DNA of 64,000 nucleotides from Brevundimonas sp. SGAir0440. GTDB lineage: Bacteria; Pseudomonadota; Alphaproteobacteria; Caulobacterales; Caulobacteraceae. This document shows, one piece after another, positions 32,895 through 41,439 of this stretch. Position numbers and translations under genes: made by a program. The first letter of the stretch is position 1, and each line of letters starts with the position of its first letter. Where the stretch lies: contig NZ_CP039435.1 in NCBI RefSeq assembly GCF_005484585.1, positions 372,001 to 436,000 on the forward strand. The letters run 5' to 3'. The notes below the pieces were generated by a model, which saw only the letters and a list, made by a program, of their open reading frames with translations, had not been told where the DNA came from and made no database searches.

Positions 32895-34723
32895 GCCTGG
32901 GTCGCGACCCAGCCGTCGACGATCCGTTCCAGCACCGACAGGGGCACGCCGCCGGCGGCGAGGGCGGTGTCATGGAAGCCCTTGATGTCGAATCTGGTCC
33001 CCAGCGCGGTCTTGGCCTTTTCGCGCAGGCGGACCCATTCGTTGTGACCGACCTTGTAGGCGCAGGCCTGGCCCGGCCAGCCGCAATAGCGTTCGACCTC
33101 GGACGTCGCCGCGCCCTCCTGATCGCCATAGGCCTCCATCATGTAGCGGATGCCCTCTTCGCGGCTCCAGCCCTTGGAATGGATGCCGGTGTCGACGACC
33201 AAGCGCGCGGCGCGGAACATCAGCGATTGCAGGTAGCCGATCTGACCGACCGGGTCGTTCTCATAGGCGCCCAGTTCGTCGGCCAGCTGTTCGGCGTACA
33301 GCCCCCAGCCCTCGACGTAGGACGAGAAGCCCAGCAGGTTCATCAGCAGCGGCGCCGACTCGCTCTCCTGCTGCAGGCTGATCTGCAAGTGGTGGCCCGG
33401 CGTCGCCTCATGATAGGTCAGGGTCGGCAGGGTCCAGGACGGCCATTCCGCCGTGTCCTTCAGATTGATCCAGTAGATGCCGGGCCGCGTCCCATCCAGG
33501 CTGGGCGAGTTGTAATAGCCCATCGGCGCGCCGGCCTCGATCTCGGGCGGGACGCGCTTGATCTCGACCTTGGCCTTGGGCAGGCGGCCGAAGGCGTTGG
33601 GCAGACGGGCCTGCATGTCGGCCATCTGGGCGTTCAGCTTGGCGATCAGCTCGGCCTTGCCGGCGTCGGTGTTGGCGTAGGCGTATTTGGGATCGTCCCC
33701 CAGGGCCTTGATCCGTTCGGCGACCGAACCCTGTGTCAGGCCTTGCGCCTTCAGCAGGACATCGGCGCGCGCCGTCAGATCCGCCATCTGTTCCACGCCG
33801 GTGCGGTGGATCTCGTCGGCGGTCAGCCGGGTCGTGGTGATGTAGCGCAGGCTGTTGGCGTAATACTGCTCGCCCTGCGGCAGGCGGCGCACCGAGGCCT
33901 CGTGCACGGCGTTCGGTTGGGCGGCCTTGAGTACGGCGTTCTGGGCGGCCAGGGCCGGATAGACCCGCTCGGTCACAAGCCGTTCGACCTGGACGCCCCA
34001 GTCGCCGGTCAGGCCCTTGGCGCGGGCGCGGTCGACAACCGACTGGGTCAGGGGCGAGGTCGCCGTCGGCGTCGCCAGGACGCCGTCCTGCTGGCGGATG
34101 GCCTTGGCCAGGATGAAGTCGGGTGGGATGACGCCCAGCGCATAGTCTTCCTTCAATCGATCCGTCTCGGCCAGCAGCACGTCAGCGAAGACGTTGACGC
34201 GGGCGACATAGGCGTCGGCGTCGGCGGCCGTCTCGATCGTGTGCTGGTTGGCCAGGAAGTCGGGCGTGGACTGATAGGCGCCGCCCTGCTGGCTGACGCG
34301 GTACGGATTGGGCCAGCCGCCCTGGCCGTAAGGGATGTCGTAGGTGGCGATCACCCCGTCCAGATTCTGGGTCAGGCTGTCGTAGTAGTTGGCGTTGCGC
34401 GCATCGAGTTTGGAGCGGTCGATGCGGGACAGGTCGGCGTGTTGGCGACGGGTGAAGGCGCGCTGGTCTTCTTCCTCGGCGCGGGTCGGAACCGTCAGCC
34501 TGGACTTGGCGGCGGCGCGGTCGCCCTTGTCTAGGCCGAACATGGTGACGACCTCCGGGCTCTTGTCCAGCGTCTGCTCGAACGTGGCGTCCATGAAGGT
34601 CTTCAGCTGGGCGGCGGCGTCGCCCTGAGACGCCCCGGCCTGACGCGCGAAGGCGGGGCCGCCCACGGCGACGAGACCAGCGCCCAAGGCGGCGGACTGA
34701 AGAAGACGACGACGATCGAACAT
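32891..34723 (-). CDS. DUF885-family protein with Tat signal, predicted metallopeptidase-like
   Basis: The 610-residue product starts at MFDRRRLLQSAALGAGLVA, a twin-arginine signal with a cleavage site near ARQA. The mature DUF885 domain includes DAYVARVNVFADVLLAE and GVIPPDFILAKAIRQQ. The strongest motif, LTYHEATPGHHLQISLQQE (about residue 435), has the HExxxxHH look of a zinc site. The family is annotated only as DUF885, and peptidase activity is inferred from that motif. It acts in the periplasm or at the cell surface. Upstream extension to 34813 has no family support. Confidence 0.85.
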   Translation of the reverse strand: MFDRRRLLQSAALGAGLVAVGGPAFARQAGASQGDAAAQLKTFMDATFEQTLDKSPEVVTMFGLDKGDRAAAKSRLTVPTRAEEEDQRAFTRRQHADLSRIDRSKLDARNANYYDSLTQNLDGVIATYDIPYGQGGWPNPYRVSQQGGAYQSTPDFLANQHTIETAADADAYVARVNVFADVLLAETDRLKEDYALGVIPPDFILAKAIRQQDGVLATPTATSPLTQSVVDRARAKGLTGDWGVQVERLVTERVYPALAAQNAVLKAAQPNAVHEASVRRLPQGEQYYANSLRYITTTRLTADEIHRTGVEQMADLTARADVLLKAQGLTQGSVAERIKALGDDPKYAYANTDAGKAELIAKLNAQMADMQARLPNAFGRLPKAKVEIKRVPPEIEAGAPMGYYNSPSLDGTRPGIYWINLKDTAEWPSWTLPTLTYHEATPGHHLQISLQQESESAPLLMNLLGFSSYVEGWGLYAEQLADELGAYENDPVGQIGYLQSLMFRAARLVVDTGIHSKGWSREEGIRYMMEAYGDQEGAATSEVERYCGWPGQACAYKVGHNEWVRLREKAKTALGTRFDIKGFHDTALAAGGVPLSVLERIVDGWVATQA

Positions 34724-34815
34724 GGAACGGCCCCTCGAAACTGGATGCGGCAATGGAAACCGCATGGGCCGAAGCGGCAAGTAAAATCGCGGACAGCCGT
34801 TGCGCGGACCCAAAG

Positions 34816-34846
34816 AAAAAGGCCCAGCGGATTGCTCCGCCGGGCC
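34816..34846 (-). terminator. Intrinsic terminator downstream of pnp
   Basis: On the minus strand GGCCCGGCGGA and TCCGCTGGGCC pair with a small loop and are followed by TTTTTC. It lies 28 bases after the pnp stop and should end the rpsO-pnp transcript. Confidence 0.85.
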
Positions 34847-34873
34847 CTCTTTCAGTCTCGCTACCAGAGTCGC

Positions 34874-37105
34874 TTAGTCGCGACGACGACGTCCGCGATC
34901 GCCGCCGCGATCACCGTCACGCTTGGGACGACCGCCGGTGTCTTCCGACAGTGGGGCCTCGCCGCGCTCGGCGCGCTCGGCGTTGATCTTGTCCGTCAGA
35001 TCTTCGCCGGTTTCCTGATCGACGACCTTCATCGACAGCTTGGTCTTGCCGCGATCGTCGAAGCCCAGGAACTTGACCTTGACCTCTTGGCCTTCCGACA
35101 GGACGTCGGCCGGGTTGGCGACGCGTTCCAGAGCGATCTGGGACACGTGGACCAGACCGTCCTTGGCGCCGAAGAAGTTCACGAAGGCGCCGAAGTCGAC
35201 GACCTTCACGACCTTGCCGGAGTAGATGGTTCCGACTTCCGGCTCGGAGGCGATGGACTGGATCCAGGCCTTGGCGGCGTCGATCTTCTCCTGGTCGTTG
35301 GCGGCGATCTTGATGGTGCCGTCGTCGCCGATGTCGATCTTGGCGCCGGTCTTTTCGACGATCTCGCGGATGACCTTGCCGCCCGAACCGATGACTTCAC
35401 GGATCTTGTCGACGGGGATCTTGACCGTTTCGATCTTGGGCGCGTGTTCGCCCAGTTCGGCGCGCGGCGCATCCATAGCCTTGGACATCTCGTCCAAGAT
35501 GTGAAGGCGACCAGCCGAAGCCTGGGTCAGGGCCTGCTGCATGATCTCCTTGGTGATGCCGGCGACCTTGATGTCCATCTGAAGGCTGGTGATGCCTTCC
35601 GACGTGCCGGCGACCTTGAAGTCCATGTCGCCCAGGTGGTCTTCGTCACCCAGAATGTCCGACAGGATGGCGAACTCGCCCGACGGCTCCAGGATCAGGC
35701 CCATGGCGATGCCCGAGACCGGACGGACCAGCGGCACGCCGGCGTCCATCAGGGCCAGCGACGAACCGCAGACCGTGGCCATCGAGGACGAGCCGTTCGA
35801 CTCGGTAATTTCGGAGACCAGGCGGATGGTGTAGGGGAAGTCTTCCTTGGTCGGCAGCATCGGACGGATCGCGCGCCAGGCCAGTTTGCCGTGACCGATC
35901 TCGCGACGGCCGGGCGAACCCATGCGGCCTGCTTCACCCACCGAATAGGGGGGGAAGTTGTAGTGCAGCAGGAAGTTCTCTTTGTAGGTGCCCTGCAGGC
36001 TGTCGATGTACTGTTCGTCCTCGCCGGTGCCGAGGGTGGCGACGACCAGGGCCTGGGTTTCCCCACGCGTGAACAGGGCCGAACCGTGGGTGCGCGGCAG
36101 GACGCCGACTTCCGACACGATGGCGCGGACCTTGTCGAGGGCGCGGCCGTCGACGCGGTGCGCGTTCTCGATGATGTCGCGACGCAGGACCTCGGCTTCG
36201 CACTCCTTGAAGGCGGCCGAGAACTTGGAGCCGTCGACGCCGTCGGGGTTCTCGTCGGTCTTCACCAGCTTGGCGGCGGCGGCCTTCTTGGCGGCGTCGA
36301 CGCCCGAACGGCGCTCGTATTTGCCGGCGTGGGTGTAGGCGGTCTTGATGTCTTCGCCGACCAGCGACTTGATCGAGGCGACGACGTCGGAGTGATCTTC
36401 GGCCTGGAAGTCGAAGGGCTCCTTGGCGGCGTGTTCGGCCAGTTCGATGATGGCGTCGATCACCGGCTGCATGCCCGCATGCGCGAACATCAGGGCCTCG
36501 AGCATCTTCTCTTCCGACAGCTCCTTGGCTTCGGATTCGACCATCATCAGGGCGTCTTGCGTGCCGGCGACCACCAGGTCGAGGTCCGAGGACGGCATCT
36601 GGTCGATGGCCGGGTTCAGCAACAGCTCGCCGTCGATCAGGCCGACGCGCGCGGCGCCGATGGGGCCCATGAAGGGCACGCCCGAAATGGTCAGGGCGGC
36701 CGAGGCGGCGACCATGCCCAGAACGTCGGGGTCGTTTTCCATGTCGTGCTGCAGCACGGTCACGACGACCTGGGTCTCGTTCTTGAAGCCCTTGACGAAC
36801 AGCGGGCGGATCGGACGGTCGATCAGGCGGGAAACCAGGGTTTCCTTCTCGGACGGACGGCCTTCACGCTTGAAGTAGCCGCCCGGAATCTTGCCGGCGG
36901 CGAAGGTCTTTTCCTGATAGTTGACCGTCAGGGGGAAGAAATCCAGGCCGGGCTTGGGCGCGCGGCCATAGACGACGGTGGCCAGAACCACGGTCTCGCC
37001 GTAGGTCGCCAGCACGGCGCCGTCGGCCTGGCGGGCGATGCGGCCCGTTTCCAGGGTCAGCGGGCGGCCGGCCCAGTCGATCGTCTTGCGTTTGATGTCG
37101 AACAT
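34874..37105 (-). CDS. pnp: Polyribonucleotide nucleotidyltransferase (PNPase)
   Basis: PNPase degrades RNA phosphorolytically from the 3' end and is a partner of the RNA degradosome. The 743-residue product has two RNase PH-like domains. [22 protein letters not shown] lies in the first, and [22 protein letters not shown] in the active second. A KH domain ([20 protein letters not shown]) and an S1 domain ([20 protein letters not shown]) follow. The C-terminus is an Arg/Gly/Asp-rich tail ([12 protein letters not shown]), probably disordered. It is the last gene of the rbfA-truB-rpsO-pnp group, with a long hairpin-bearing leader. Confidence 0.98.
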   Translation of the reverse strand: MFDIKRKTIDWAGRPLTLETGRIARQADGAVLATYGETVVLATVVYGRAPKPGLDFFPLTVNYQEKTFAAGKIPGGYFKREGRPSEKETLVSRLIDRPIRPLFVKGFKNETQVVVTVLQHDMENDPDVLGMVAASAALTISGVPFMGPIGAARVGLIDGELLLNPAIDQMPSSDLDLVVAGTQDALMMVESEAKELSEEKMLEALMFAHAGMQPVIDAIIELAEHAAKEPFDFQAEDHSDVVASIKSLVGEDIKTAYTHAGKYERRSGVDAAKKAAAAKLVKTDENPDGVDGSKFSAAFKECEAEVLRRDIIENAHRVDGRALDKVRAIVSEVGVLPRTHGSALFTRGETQALVVATLGTGEDEQYIDSLQGTYKENFLLHYNFPPYSVGEAGRMGSPGRREIGHGKLAWRAIRPMLPTKEDFPYTIRLVSEITESNGSSSMATVCGSSLALMDAGVPLVRPVSGIAMGLILEPSGEFAILSDILGDEDHLGDMDFKVAGTSEGITSLQMDIKVAGITKEIMQQALTQASAGRLHILDEMSKAMDAPRAELGEHAPKIETVKIPVDKIREVIGSGGKVIREIVEKTGAKIDIGDDGTIKIAANDQEKIDAAKAWIQSIASEPEVGTIYSGKVVKVVDFGAFVNFFGAKDGLVHVSQIALERVANPADVLSEGQEVKVKFLGFDDRGKTKLSMKVVDQETGEDLTDKINAERAERGEAPLSEDTGGRPKRDGDRGGDRGRRRRD

Positions 37106-37403
37106 ATTTCGTCTTTCGTATCCCGGACGGCGTATTCCGTGCGGGGTCCCATCATGGGGCGGATGCGTCGGCGTTCAGTCCTTCGATCCAGAGGCCGCCG
37201 CGCCATCGCGACGACCGGGAGAGGACCGTCATGGCCCTCGCAGCTGCGCCGGTAAGTCCTGCGGCGCACAGGTCGTATTTTTGTAGTCACGCTTCCCGGG
37301 CGGCCAACCGGCAGCCACTTGGCCTGGAAGCGCTTAGTTGCACAACGAGGCGCGGACGTGACCGCCCGCGCCTCGAAAGCGTATTCTACACTGTTCCGAC
37401 GCC
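37106..37403. other. 298-base rpsO-pnp intergenic region (pnp leader)
   Basis: No gene is visible. On the minus strand a 9-bp hairpin (37347-37374) lies 30 bases after the rpsO stop. Farther on, an AT-rich patch with TACAAAAATACG stands about 170 bases before pnp, followed by a GC-rich leader. In other bacteria the equivalent gap holds the rpsO terminator and an RNase III-processed stem that controls pnp. The layout here would fit, but the sequences are different. Confidence 0.55.
37347..37374 (-). ncRNA. Hairpin after rpsO, possible attenuator or RNase III site
   Basis: GAGGCGCGG pairs with CCGCGCCTC around a 10-base loop on the minus strand. No T tract follows, so this is not a classic terminator. 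It could be a processing stem in the rpsO-pnp transcript. Confidence 0.4.
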
Positions 37404-37673
37404 TTAGCGGCGCAGGCCCAGTTTGGAGATGAGCGCCTGGTAGCGACCGGCGTCGACCTTGTTCAGGTGGTCGAGCAGGCGGCGACGTTGCGACACCATC
37501 TTCAGAAGGCCACGACGCGAGTGGTTGTCCTTCTTGTGGGTCTTGAAGTGTTCGGTGAGGTTGGCGATGCGTTCCGACAGGATCGCGACCTGAACCTCGG
37601 CCGAGCCGGTGTCGCCGGCGGAGCGGGCGTTATCGGCGATGATTTCGTGCTTGCGTTCAGCAGTAACCGACAT
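37404..37673 (-). CDS. rpsO: 30S ribosomal protein S15
   Basis: S15 binds the central domain of 16S rRNA early in 30S assembly. The 89-residue product has normal length and motifs: [37 protein letters not shown]-like sequence across residues 20-55 (helices 1 and 2 with the HxxD...RR signature). [12 protein letters not shown] is followed by a final ISKLGLRR. It lies between truB and pnp. A REP-like hairpin is in the 73-base gap upstream. Confidence 0.98.
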   Translation of the reverse strand: MSVTAERKHEIIADNARSAGDTGSAEVQVAILSERIANLTEHFKTHKKDNHSRRGLLKMVSQRRRLLDHLNKVDAGRYQALISKLGLRR

Positions 37674-37690
37674 CGTAGTTCTCCCTTGGT

Positions 37691-37721
37691 GGCCTACCGC
37701 GCTTTCGCGCTACTTGAGGCC
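37691..37721 (-). repeat. REP-like nested hairpin, copy 4 of 7
   Basis: Outer arms GGCCT/AGGCC enclose an inner GCGC-TTTC-GCGC hairpin with unpaired ACC and TACTTG segments. It lies between truB and rpsO, inside a co-transcribed group, so it would appear in the mRNA between the two genes. Confidence 0.8.
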
Positions 37722-37746
37722 GGGTTGGAGTCTCCTGATCAGGCGA

Positions 37747-38679
37747 TCAGGAAAGATTGAAAACGCGGTCGGGTTCTAGCCGGCCGGCCCGCAACTGACA
37801 CAGCGCGACGAGGGTCTGGCCCTGAAAGGCTGAAACCGTGCGCGAACCGCCGGTAAGACGATCCTTTAGGGTTTCCACCTGGCGGGGGAGCAGAACGATC
37901 GGGCGTCCCTGCCGAAGCGAGAAGGCGTCCTGTTCGTTCACGGCCAGTTCCGGGATGTCGTCCAGAGCGGTCGCGACGGCAAGCAAGCCTTCCGAGGCGG
38001 CGCCCCTATGCACCATTTCCTCCAGAGAATCCAGAGTGACGGCGTTTTGGGTGCTGAACGGCCCGACGCGCTCGCGTCTCAGGGCGCTGACATGACCCTC
38101 GGCGCCGAGGGCTGCGGCCAGGTCGCGGGCCAGCGAGCGGACATAGACGCCCTTGCCGGTGCGGATGGTCAGTTCGACGTGGTCGGCGTCGGGCGCATCC
38201 GTCACCTCGGCCGAATGGATGGTGACGCGGCGGGCCTGAAGCTCGAACTCCACCCCGTCGCGGGCCAGGTCATAGGCGCGGGCGCCGTCCACCTTGATCG
38301 CGGAAAAGCGCGGCGGCGTCTGGTCGATCTCGCCGACGAAGGCGGGCAGGGCGGCCTTCACCTGATCCACCGTGGGGCGCACGTCGGAGCGGCCGATGAT
38401 TTCGCCCTCGCGGTCCACGCTGTCGGTCGAGACCCCCCAGTTGATGGTGAAGCGATAGACCTTCTGGGCGTCCATCATCATCGGCACGGTCTTGGTCGCC
38501 TCGCCCAGCGCGATGGGCAGGATGCCGCTGGCCAGGGGGTCCAGCGTTCCGGCGTGACCGGCCTTCTGGGCGTTGAACAGGCGACGGATGCGGCTGACGG
38601 CCTCGGTCGATCCCATCTCGAACGGCTTGTCCAGACAGACCCAGCCGTCGACGATGTCGCCCTTCTTCTTGCGGGCCAT
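37747..38679 (-). CDS. truB: tRNA pseudouridine(55) synthase
   Basis: TruB makes pseudouridine 55 in the T loop of nearly all tRNAs. The 310-residue product has the catalytic aspartate in [20 protein letters not shown] (near residue 44) and the conserved [16 protein letters not shown] strand. The [20 protein letters not shown] segment binds the tRNA. The C-terminus ends in a short PUA-like part. The stop lies 73 bases from rpsO. Upstream, two REP-like hairpins fill the 82-base gap to rbfA. Confidence 0.97.
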   Translation of the reverse strand: MARKKKGDIVDGWVCLDKPFEMGSTEAVSRIRRLFNAQKAGHAGTLDPLASGILPIALGEATKTVPMMMDAQKVYRFTINWGVSTDSVDREGEIIGRSDVRPTVDQVKAALPAFVGEIDQTPPRFSAIKVDGARAYDLARDGVEFELQARRVTIHSAEVTDAPDADHVELTIRTGKGVYVRSLARDLAAALGAEGHVSALRRERVGPFSTQNAVTLDSLEEMVHRGAASEGLLAVATALDDIPELAVNEQDAFSLRQGRPIVLLPRQVETLKDRLTGGSRTVSAFQGQTLVALCQLRAGRLEPDRVFNLS

Positions 38680-38686
38680 TATGCTT

Positions 38687-38716
38687 GGCCTACCGCGCTT
38701 CGCGCTACTTGAGGCC
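38687..38716 (-). repeat. REP-like nested hairpin, copy 5 of 7
   Basis: This copy matches the family best: arms GGCCT/AGGCC, inner GCGC-TTC-GCGC, unpaired ACC and TACTTG. It starts eight bases before the truB start codon on the coding strand's upstream side, so the ribosome site of truB must lie within or next to it. Confidence 0.82.
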
Positions 38717-38724
38717 CGAACGCT

Positions 38725-38756
38725 CGGCCGGTGGCGCGTCGCGCTACTTGAGGCCG
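38725..38756 (-). repeat. REP-like nested hairpin, copy 6 of 7
   Basis: Outer arms CGGCC/GGCCG enclose an inner GCGC-GTC-GCGC hairpin with the TACTTGA segment. The ACC side is replaced by GGTG. It is in direct tandem with copy 5 (eight bases apart) between truB and rbfA. Confidence 0.7.
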
Positions 38757-38761
38757 GAGGA

Positions 38762-39217
38762 TCACTGATCGCCCTCGTCTTCGTCGCGGCGCTCCAGGTC
38801 GGCGCGGACGCGGGGGTCGTCGAACAGGCGGTCGATGTGGCTGGCGGCGTCGAAGCTTTCGTCGTGGCGGAAGCGCAGATCGGGGGTGAATTTCATGTCC
38901 AACCGGCGGCCCAGCTGGCCGCGCAGGAACTTGGCGTGGGCGTTCAGCGCCTTGATGATCTCGCTCTCGTGTCCGGCCGTCGGCGCGGTCTCGACGCCGG
39001 CGCCCAGCGGCTCGACGAAACAGGTGGCGTGTTTGAGGTCGGGCGACAGCCGCACCTCGGTCACTGTCACGGAAACGCCGACCAAGGCCGGGTCGTGGAT
39101 ATCCTCTTCGCGCAGGATGTCGACCAGGGCGTGACGGATCAGCTCGCCGGCGCGCAATTGGCGCTGGCTGGGTCCGGCGGGGCCGGAGGCGTTGCGGGTG
39201 TGTTGCTTGTGGGCCAT
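38762..39217 (-). CDS. rbfA: Ribosome-binding factor A
   Basis: RbfA assists late maturation of the 30S subunit and 16S rRNA 5' end processing. From [12 protein letters not shown], which has GGAGAGG in front, it is 151 residues; a 70-codon upstream extension was rejected. The KH-like core is clear: [44 protein letters not shown] and the end [27 protein letters not shown]. The acidic tail [10 protein letters not shown] is typical. infB, normally just upstream in bacteria, is not here; a DUF2459 gene lies there instead. Confidence 0.96.
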   Translation of the reverse strand: MAHKQHTRNASGPAGPSQRQLRAGELIRHALVDILREEDIHDPALVGVSVTVTEVRLSPDLKHATCFVEPLGAGVETAPTAGHESEIIKALNAHAKFLRGQLGRRLDMKFTPDLRFRHDESFDAASHIDRLFDDPRVRADLERRDEDEGDQ

Positions 39218-39282
39218 CGGCCTCTCCTTCTTGTTCGCCTGGTGGGGATCGGACCCGGCCGGATAGGCGAAAGTCGGGCGGT

Positions 39283-39966
39283 CTAGTCCCGCAGCGGGGG
39301 TCTGTCCAGTTTTCGCGCCCGTTCGGTGGCCCGAACCGAGCGCATCACCTCGCCCGAGGTGATCGCCGGAACCGGCCGGACCGCCACGCCGCCGGCGTTC
39401 AGCACGCCGGCCGTCCAGTGATTGCACAGATGCAGGATGGAGAAGGTCTCGCGGCTGGCGAAGAAGCGCGCGTCGTCGTCGGGTCGCAGGGCTGCGATGC
39501 GCGGCCGCCCGTTCGACAGATCGAGCGAGGCCTCGACCCGCGCGGCCAGACGCTCGAACCGGGCGCGGCTCAGGGTCAGGGCGGCGCTGTCTTCGCCATA
39601 GGCCAGCCGCGGATCCTCTCGACGAGGGGCCAGCATCAGCACCGATCGATTGCCGGGATGCAGGAAGGCGCGCGCCCCGTCAGGCAGCCGATCCGAAATC
39701 GGGCGCTGATCGACGTAGAATTTCGCATCGCCCCAGCCGATCAGAATCCAGTCGCCGGGCACCAAAGTCTCAACTGCATGGGCTAGAGGACCGCCGCGGC
39801 GTTCCAGTGCGGCGCGCGGGACGGCGATATCGGTGTGAAAGCCGTTGTCGAGCACCTGAATGACGACAGGATCCGTCGCCCTACGATCCTCCGCGCCGGG
39901 CCGGGTCCAGGTCAGAAGCGCGGCGACCAGTCCGGCCAGCGCCGCCAGCACCAAGGCTCGCATCAT
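39283..39966 (-). CDS. DUF2459 / TIGR02117-type protein
   Basis: The 227-residue product begins MMRALVLAALAGLVAALLTW, a signal or anchor helix. The DUF2459 domain starts at IQVLDNGFHTDIAVPRAAL and continues with DWILIGWGDAKFYVDQRP, RSVLMLAPRRED and FSILHLCNHWTAGVLNAGG. The histidine and cysteine in these motifs recall the NlpC/P60-like papain fold, but no activity is established. Some relatives lie near polyhydroxyalkanoate genes; none is here. The ATG overlaps the stop of the upstream gene by four bases (ATGA). Confidence 0.85.
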   Translation of the reverse strand: MMRALVLAALAGLVAALLTWTRPGAEDRRATDPVVIQVLDNGFHTDIAVPRAALERRGGPLAHAVETLVPGDWILIGWGDAKFYVDQRPISDRLPDGARAFLHPGNRSVLMLAPRREDPRLAYGEDSAALTLSRARFERLAARVEASLDLSNGRPRIAALRPDDDARFFASRETFSILHLCNHWTAGVLNAGGVAVRPVPAITSGEVMRSVRATERARKLDRPPLRD

Positions 39967-40514
39967 CGGCTGAGGTCCAGGACGGCGCACAGGCGGTCGT
40001 CGGCCAAGAGGGCGCCCGGCGGCGGCCCCTGGCGCACCGGCATCAGGACGAAGCCATCGCGCCGCACGGCCAGGGCCAGCCATCCGACGGCATGTCCGGC
40101 GCACAGCCGCGTGTCTTCGTCACCGGTGACGCGCCGCACCTCGATCTGGGCCGTCGGCGGCACGGCCATGGCCTCGGTGAAACTTTTGGAGACGCTGGCC
40201 GGCTGATCCGCCTGAACCAACCGATGCGGCGCCGAGGTCAGGCGGCCCCCCTTGGTCGTGCTCAGCGCGCCGCCGTCAACGTCGAGCGCCATGGCGGAAT
40301 TGGTCGCGGCGTAGCGCCCGGAAAGCACGACCTCCCCGACCTCGACCTGTCCGGACGCGCGAGGTCTAACCGGGGCGTCGATCGGTGCGATCAGGCGGTT
40401 CAGGGCCGGTTCGACCACCAGGGCGCCCAGCATGAACAGAGCAAAGGCGCCCGCGCCGACCGCCGCGATCCATTTCAGCGATGGGACGCCGTATGGCGGG
40501 GCGGTCGCGTTCAT
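39963..40514 (-). CDS. Membrane-anchored protein of unknown function
   Basis: The 183-residue product has one N-terminal transmembrane helix (WIAAVGAGAFALFMLGALVV). A periplasmic β-rich domain follows, with VEVGEVVLSGRYAATNSAMAL, VRRVTGDEDTRLCAGHAVGWLALAV and a final RLCAVLDLSR. Two cysteines could pair. No family is recognised. It is translationally coupled to the DUF2459 gene by an ATGA overlap, which suggests that the two envelope proteins work together. It has its own upstream gap of 54 bases after lolA. Confidence 0.72.
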   Translation of the reverse strand: MNATAPPYGVPSLKWIAAVGAGAFALFMLGALVVEPALNRLIAPIDAPVRPRASGQVEVGEVVLSGRYAATNSAMALDVDGGALSTTKGGRLTSAPHRLVQADQPASVSKSFTEAMAVPPTAQIEVRRVTGDEDTRLCAGHAVGWLALAVRRDGFVLMPVRQGPPPGALLADDRLCAVLDLSR

Positions 40515-40568
40515 GCGGCCAGTCTAGGGGAACAGGGGTTGAGGAATGGTCACCCGCCCCCGAAAGCC

Positions 40569-41252
40569 CTAGTTGCGGCCGGGACGACGGGTCGGATCGC
40601 TGAGCTGGAATAGGCGCGCCGACAGGCCGGACGCTGGTTGCAGCGAGGTCAGCTGGGTCCGGGTGCGGGCGCCCTGCGGATCGGTGATAGTCCACTCTTG
40701 CAAACGCATCGGATTGCCGGCGAAGGCCAGCACGACCTGACCGTCATTCGGGCGGTTGGAATCCCGCGCCGTGATGGCGAAGGCGCCCGAGGCCATCCGC
40801 GTCACGCGCTCGATACGCACGCCCTGATCCAGCCGCACATTGCGCGCCAGGAAGGTCGACAGCGGGGTGCGACCCAGCGGCACCTGCTGGAAGCTGTTCA
40901 GGCGCGGGTCGTAGCGTTTGACGTTATAGCCGTCCGACACCACCAGCAGACCGGCCGGGTTGGTGTATTCGAAGCGCATCTTGCCCGGACGCTGCAGATA
41001 GAAGCGGCCCTGGCGCGTCTGACCGTTCGGGCCCGTTTCGGTGAAGGTCCCTTGCGCCGAGGTCAGGGCCTGCAGATAGCCCTGCGCCTGTTGCACCACG
41101 GCGCGATCCTCGGCCGACAGGTTGGACTGGGCGTGGGCGGCGTCGAAGGCGCCCAGCGCGATCAGGCCGGTCGTCAGGCCGGCGCCCAGCAGCAGGCTGC
41201 GGCGGTGCAGGTCGGGGGTGGCGATAGCCACGGTCTTGGCGCGCGAGGTCAT
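40569..41252 (-). CDS. lolA: Outer-membrane lipoprotein carrier protein LolA
   Basis: LolA ferries lipoproteins across the periplasm to the outer membrane. The 227-residue product has the LolA fold pattern: VVQQAQGYLQALTSAQGTF, GKMRFEYTNPAGLLVVSDGYNVKRYDPRLNSF split by a turn, and LARNVRLDQGVRIERV. The signal peptide is unusual: LHRRSLLLGAGLTTGLIALG carries a twin-arginine-like motif before the hydrophobic stretch and cleaves near AHAQ. A Sec route is still possible. It lies between ftsK and the coupled unknowns; in many Alphaproteobacteria lolA follows ftsK, and both lie on this strand. Confidence 0.92.
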   Translation of the reverse strand: MTSRAKTVAIATPDLHRRSLLLGAGLTTGLIALGAFDAAHAQSNLSAEDRAVVQQAQGYLQALTSAQGTFTETGPNGQTRQGRFYLQRPGKMRFEYTNPAGLLVVSDGYNVKRYDPRLNSFQQVPLGRTPLSTFLARNVRLDQGVRIERVTRMASGAFAITARDSNRPNDGQVVLAFAGNPMRLQEWTITDPQGARTRTQLTSLQPASGLSARLFQLSDPTRRPGRN

Positions 41253-41439
41253 GAAGTTCGTCTCCCGTTCGGGATGGTTGTCGATCCTGCCGTCTTGCCC
41301 GATCGGCTTGGCGTCGGAATGACGCGAGCCTGACCATATTCCGGCGCTGCGATGAAGCCCTGTTCATCGAAATGCTGAAGCTTGGACGCGATAGCGGGTC
41401 AGACAACGGCTCCGAGCCGCAGCCGTTCCTCGATTTTCG

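Noticed and set aside
34745-37255. 836-codon plus-strand frame over pnp
   Set aside because: Antisense to pnp; low-complexity Gly/Asp/Val/Gln composition and no motif.
39218-39427. 70-codon N-terminal extension of rbfA
   Set aside because: Runs through the neighbouring DUF2459 gene in another frame; the ATG at 39217 has a good ribosome site and gives normal length.
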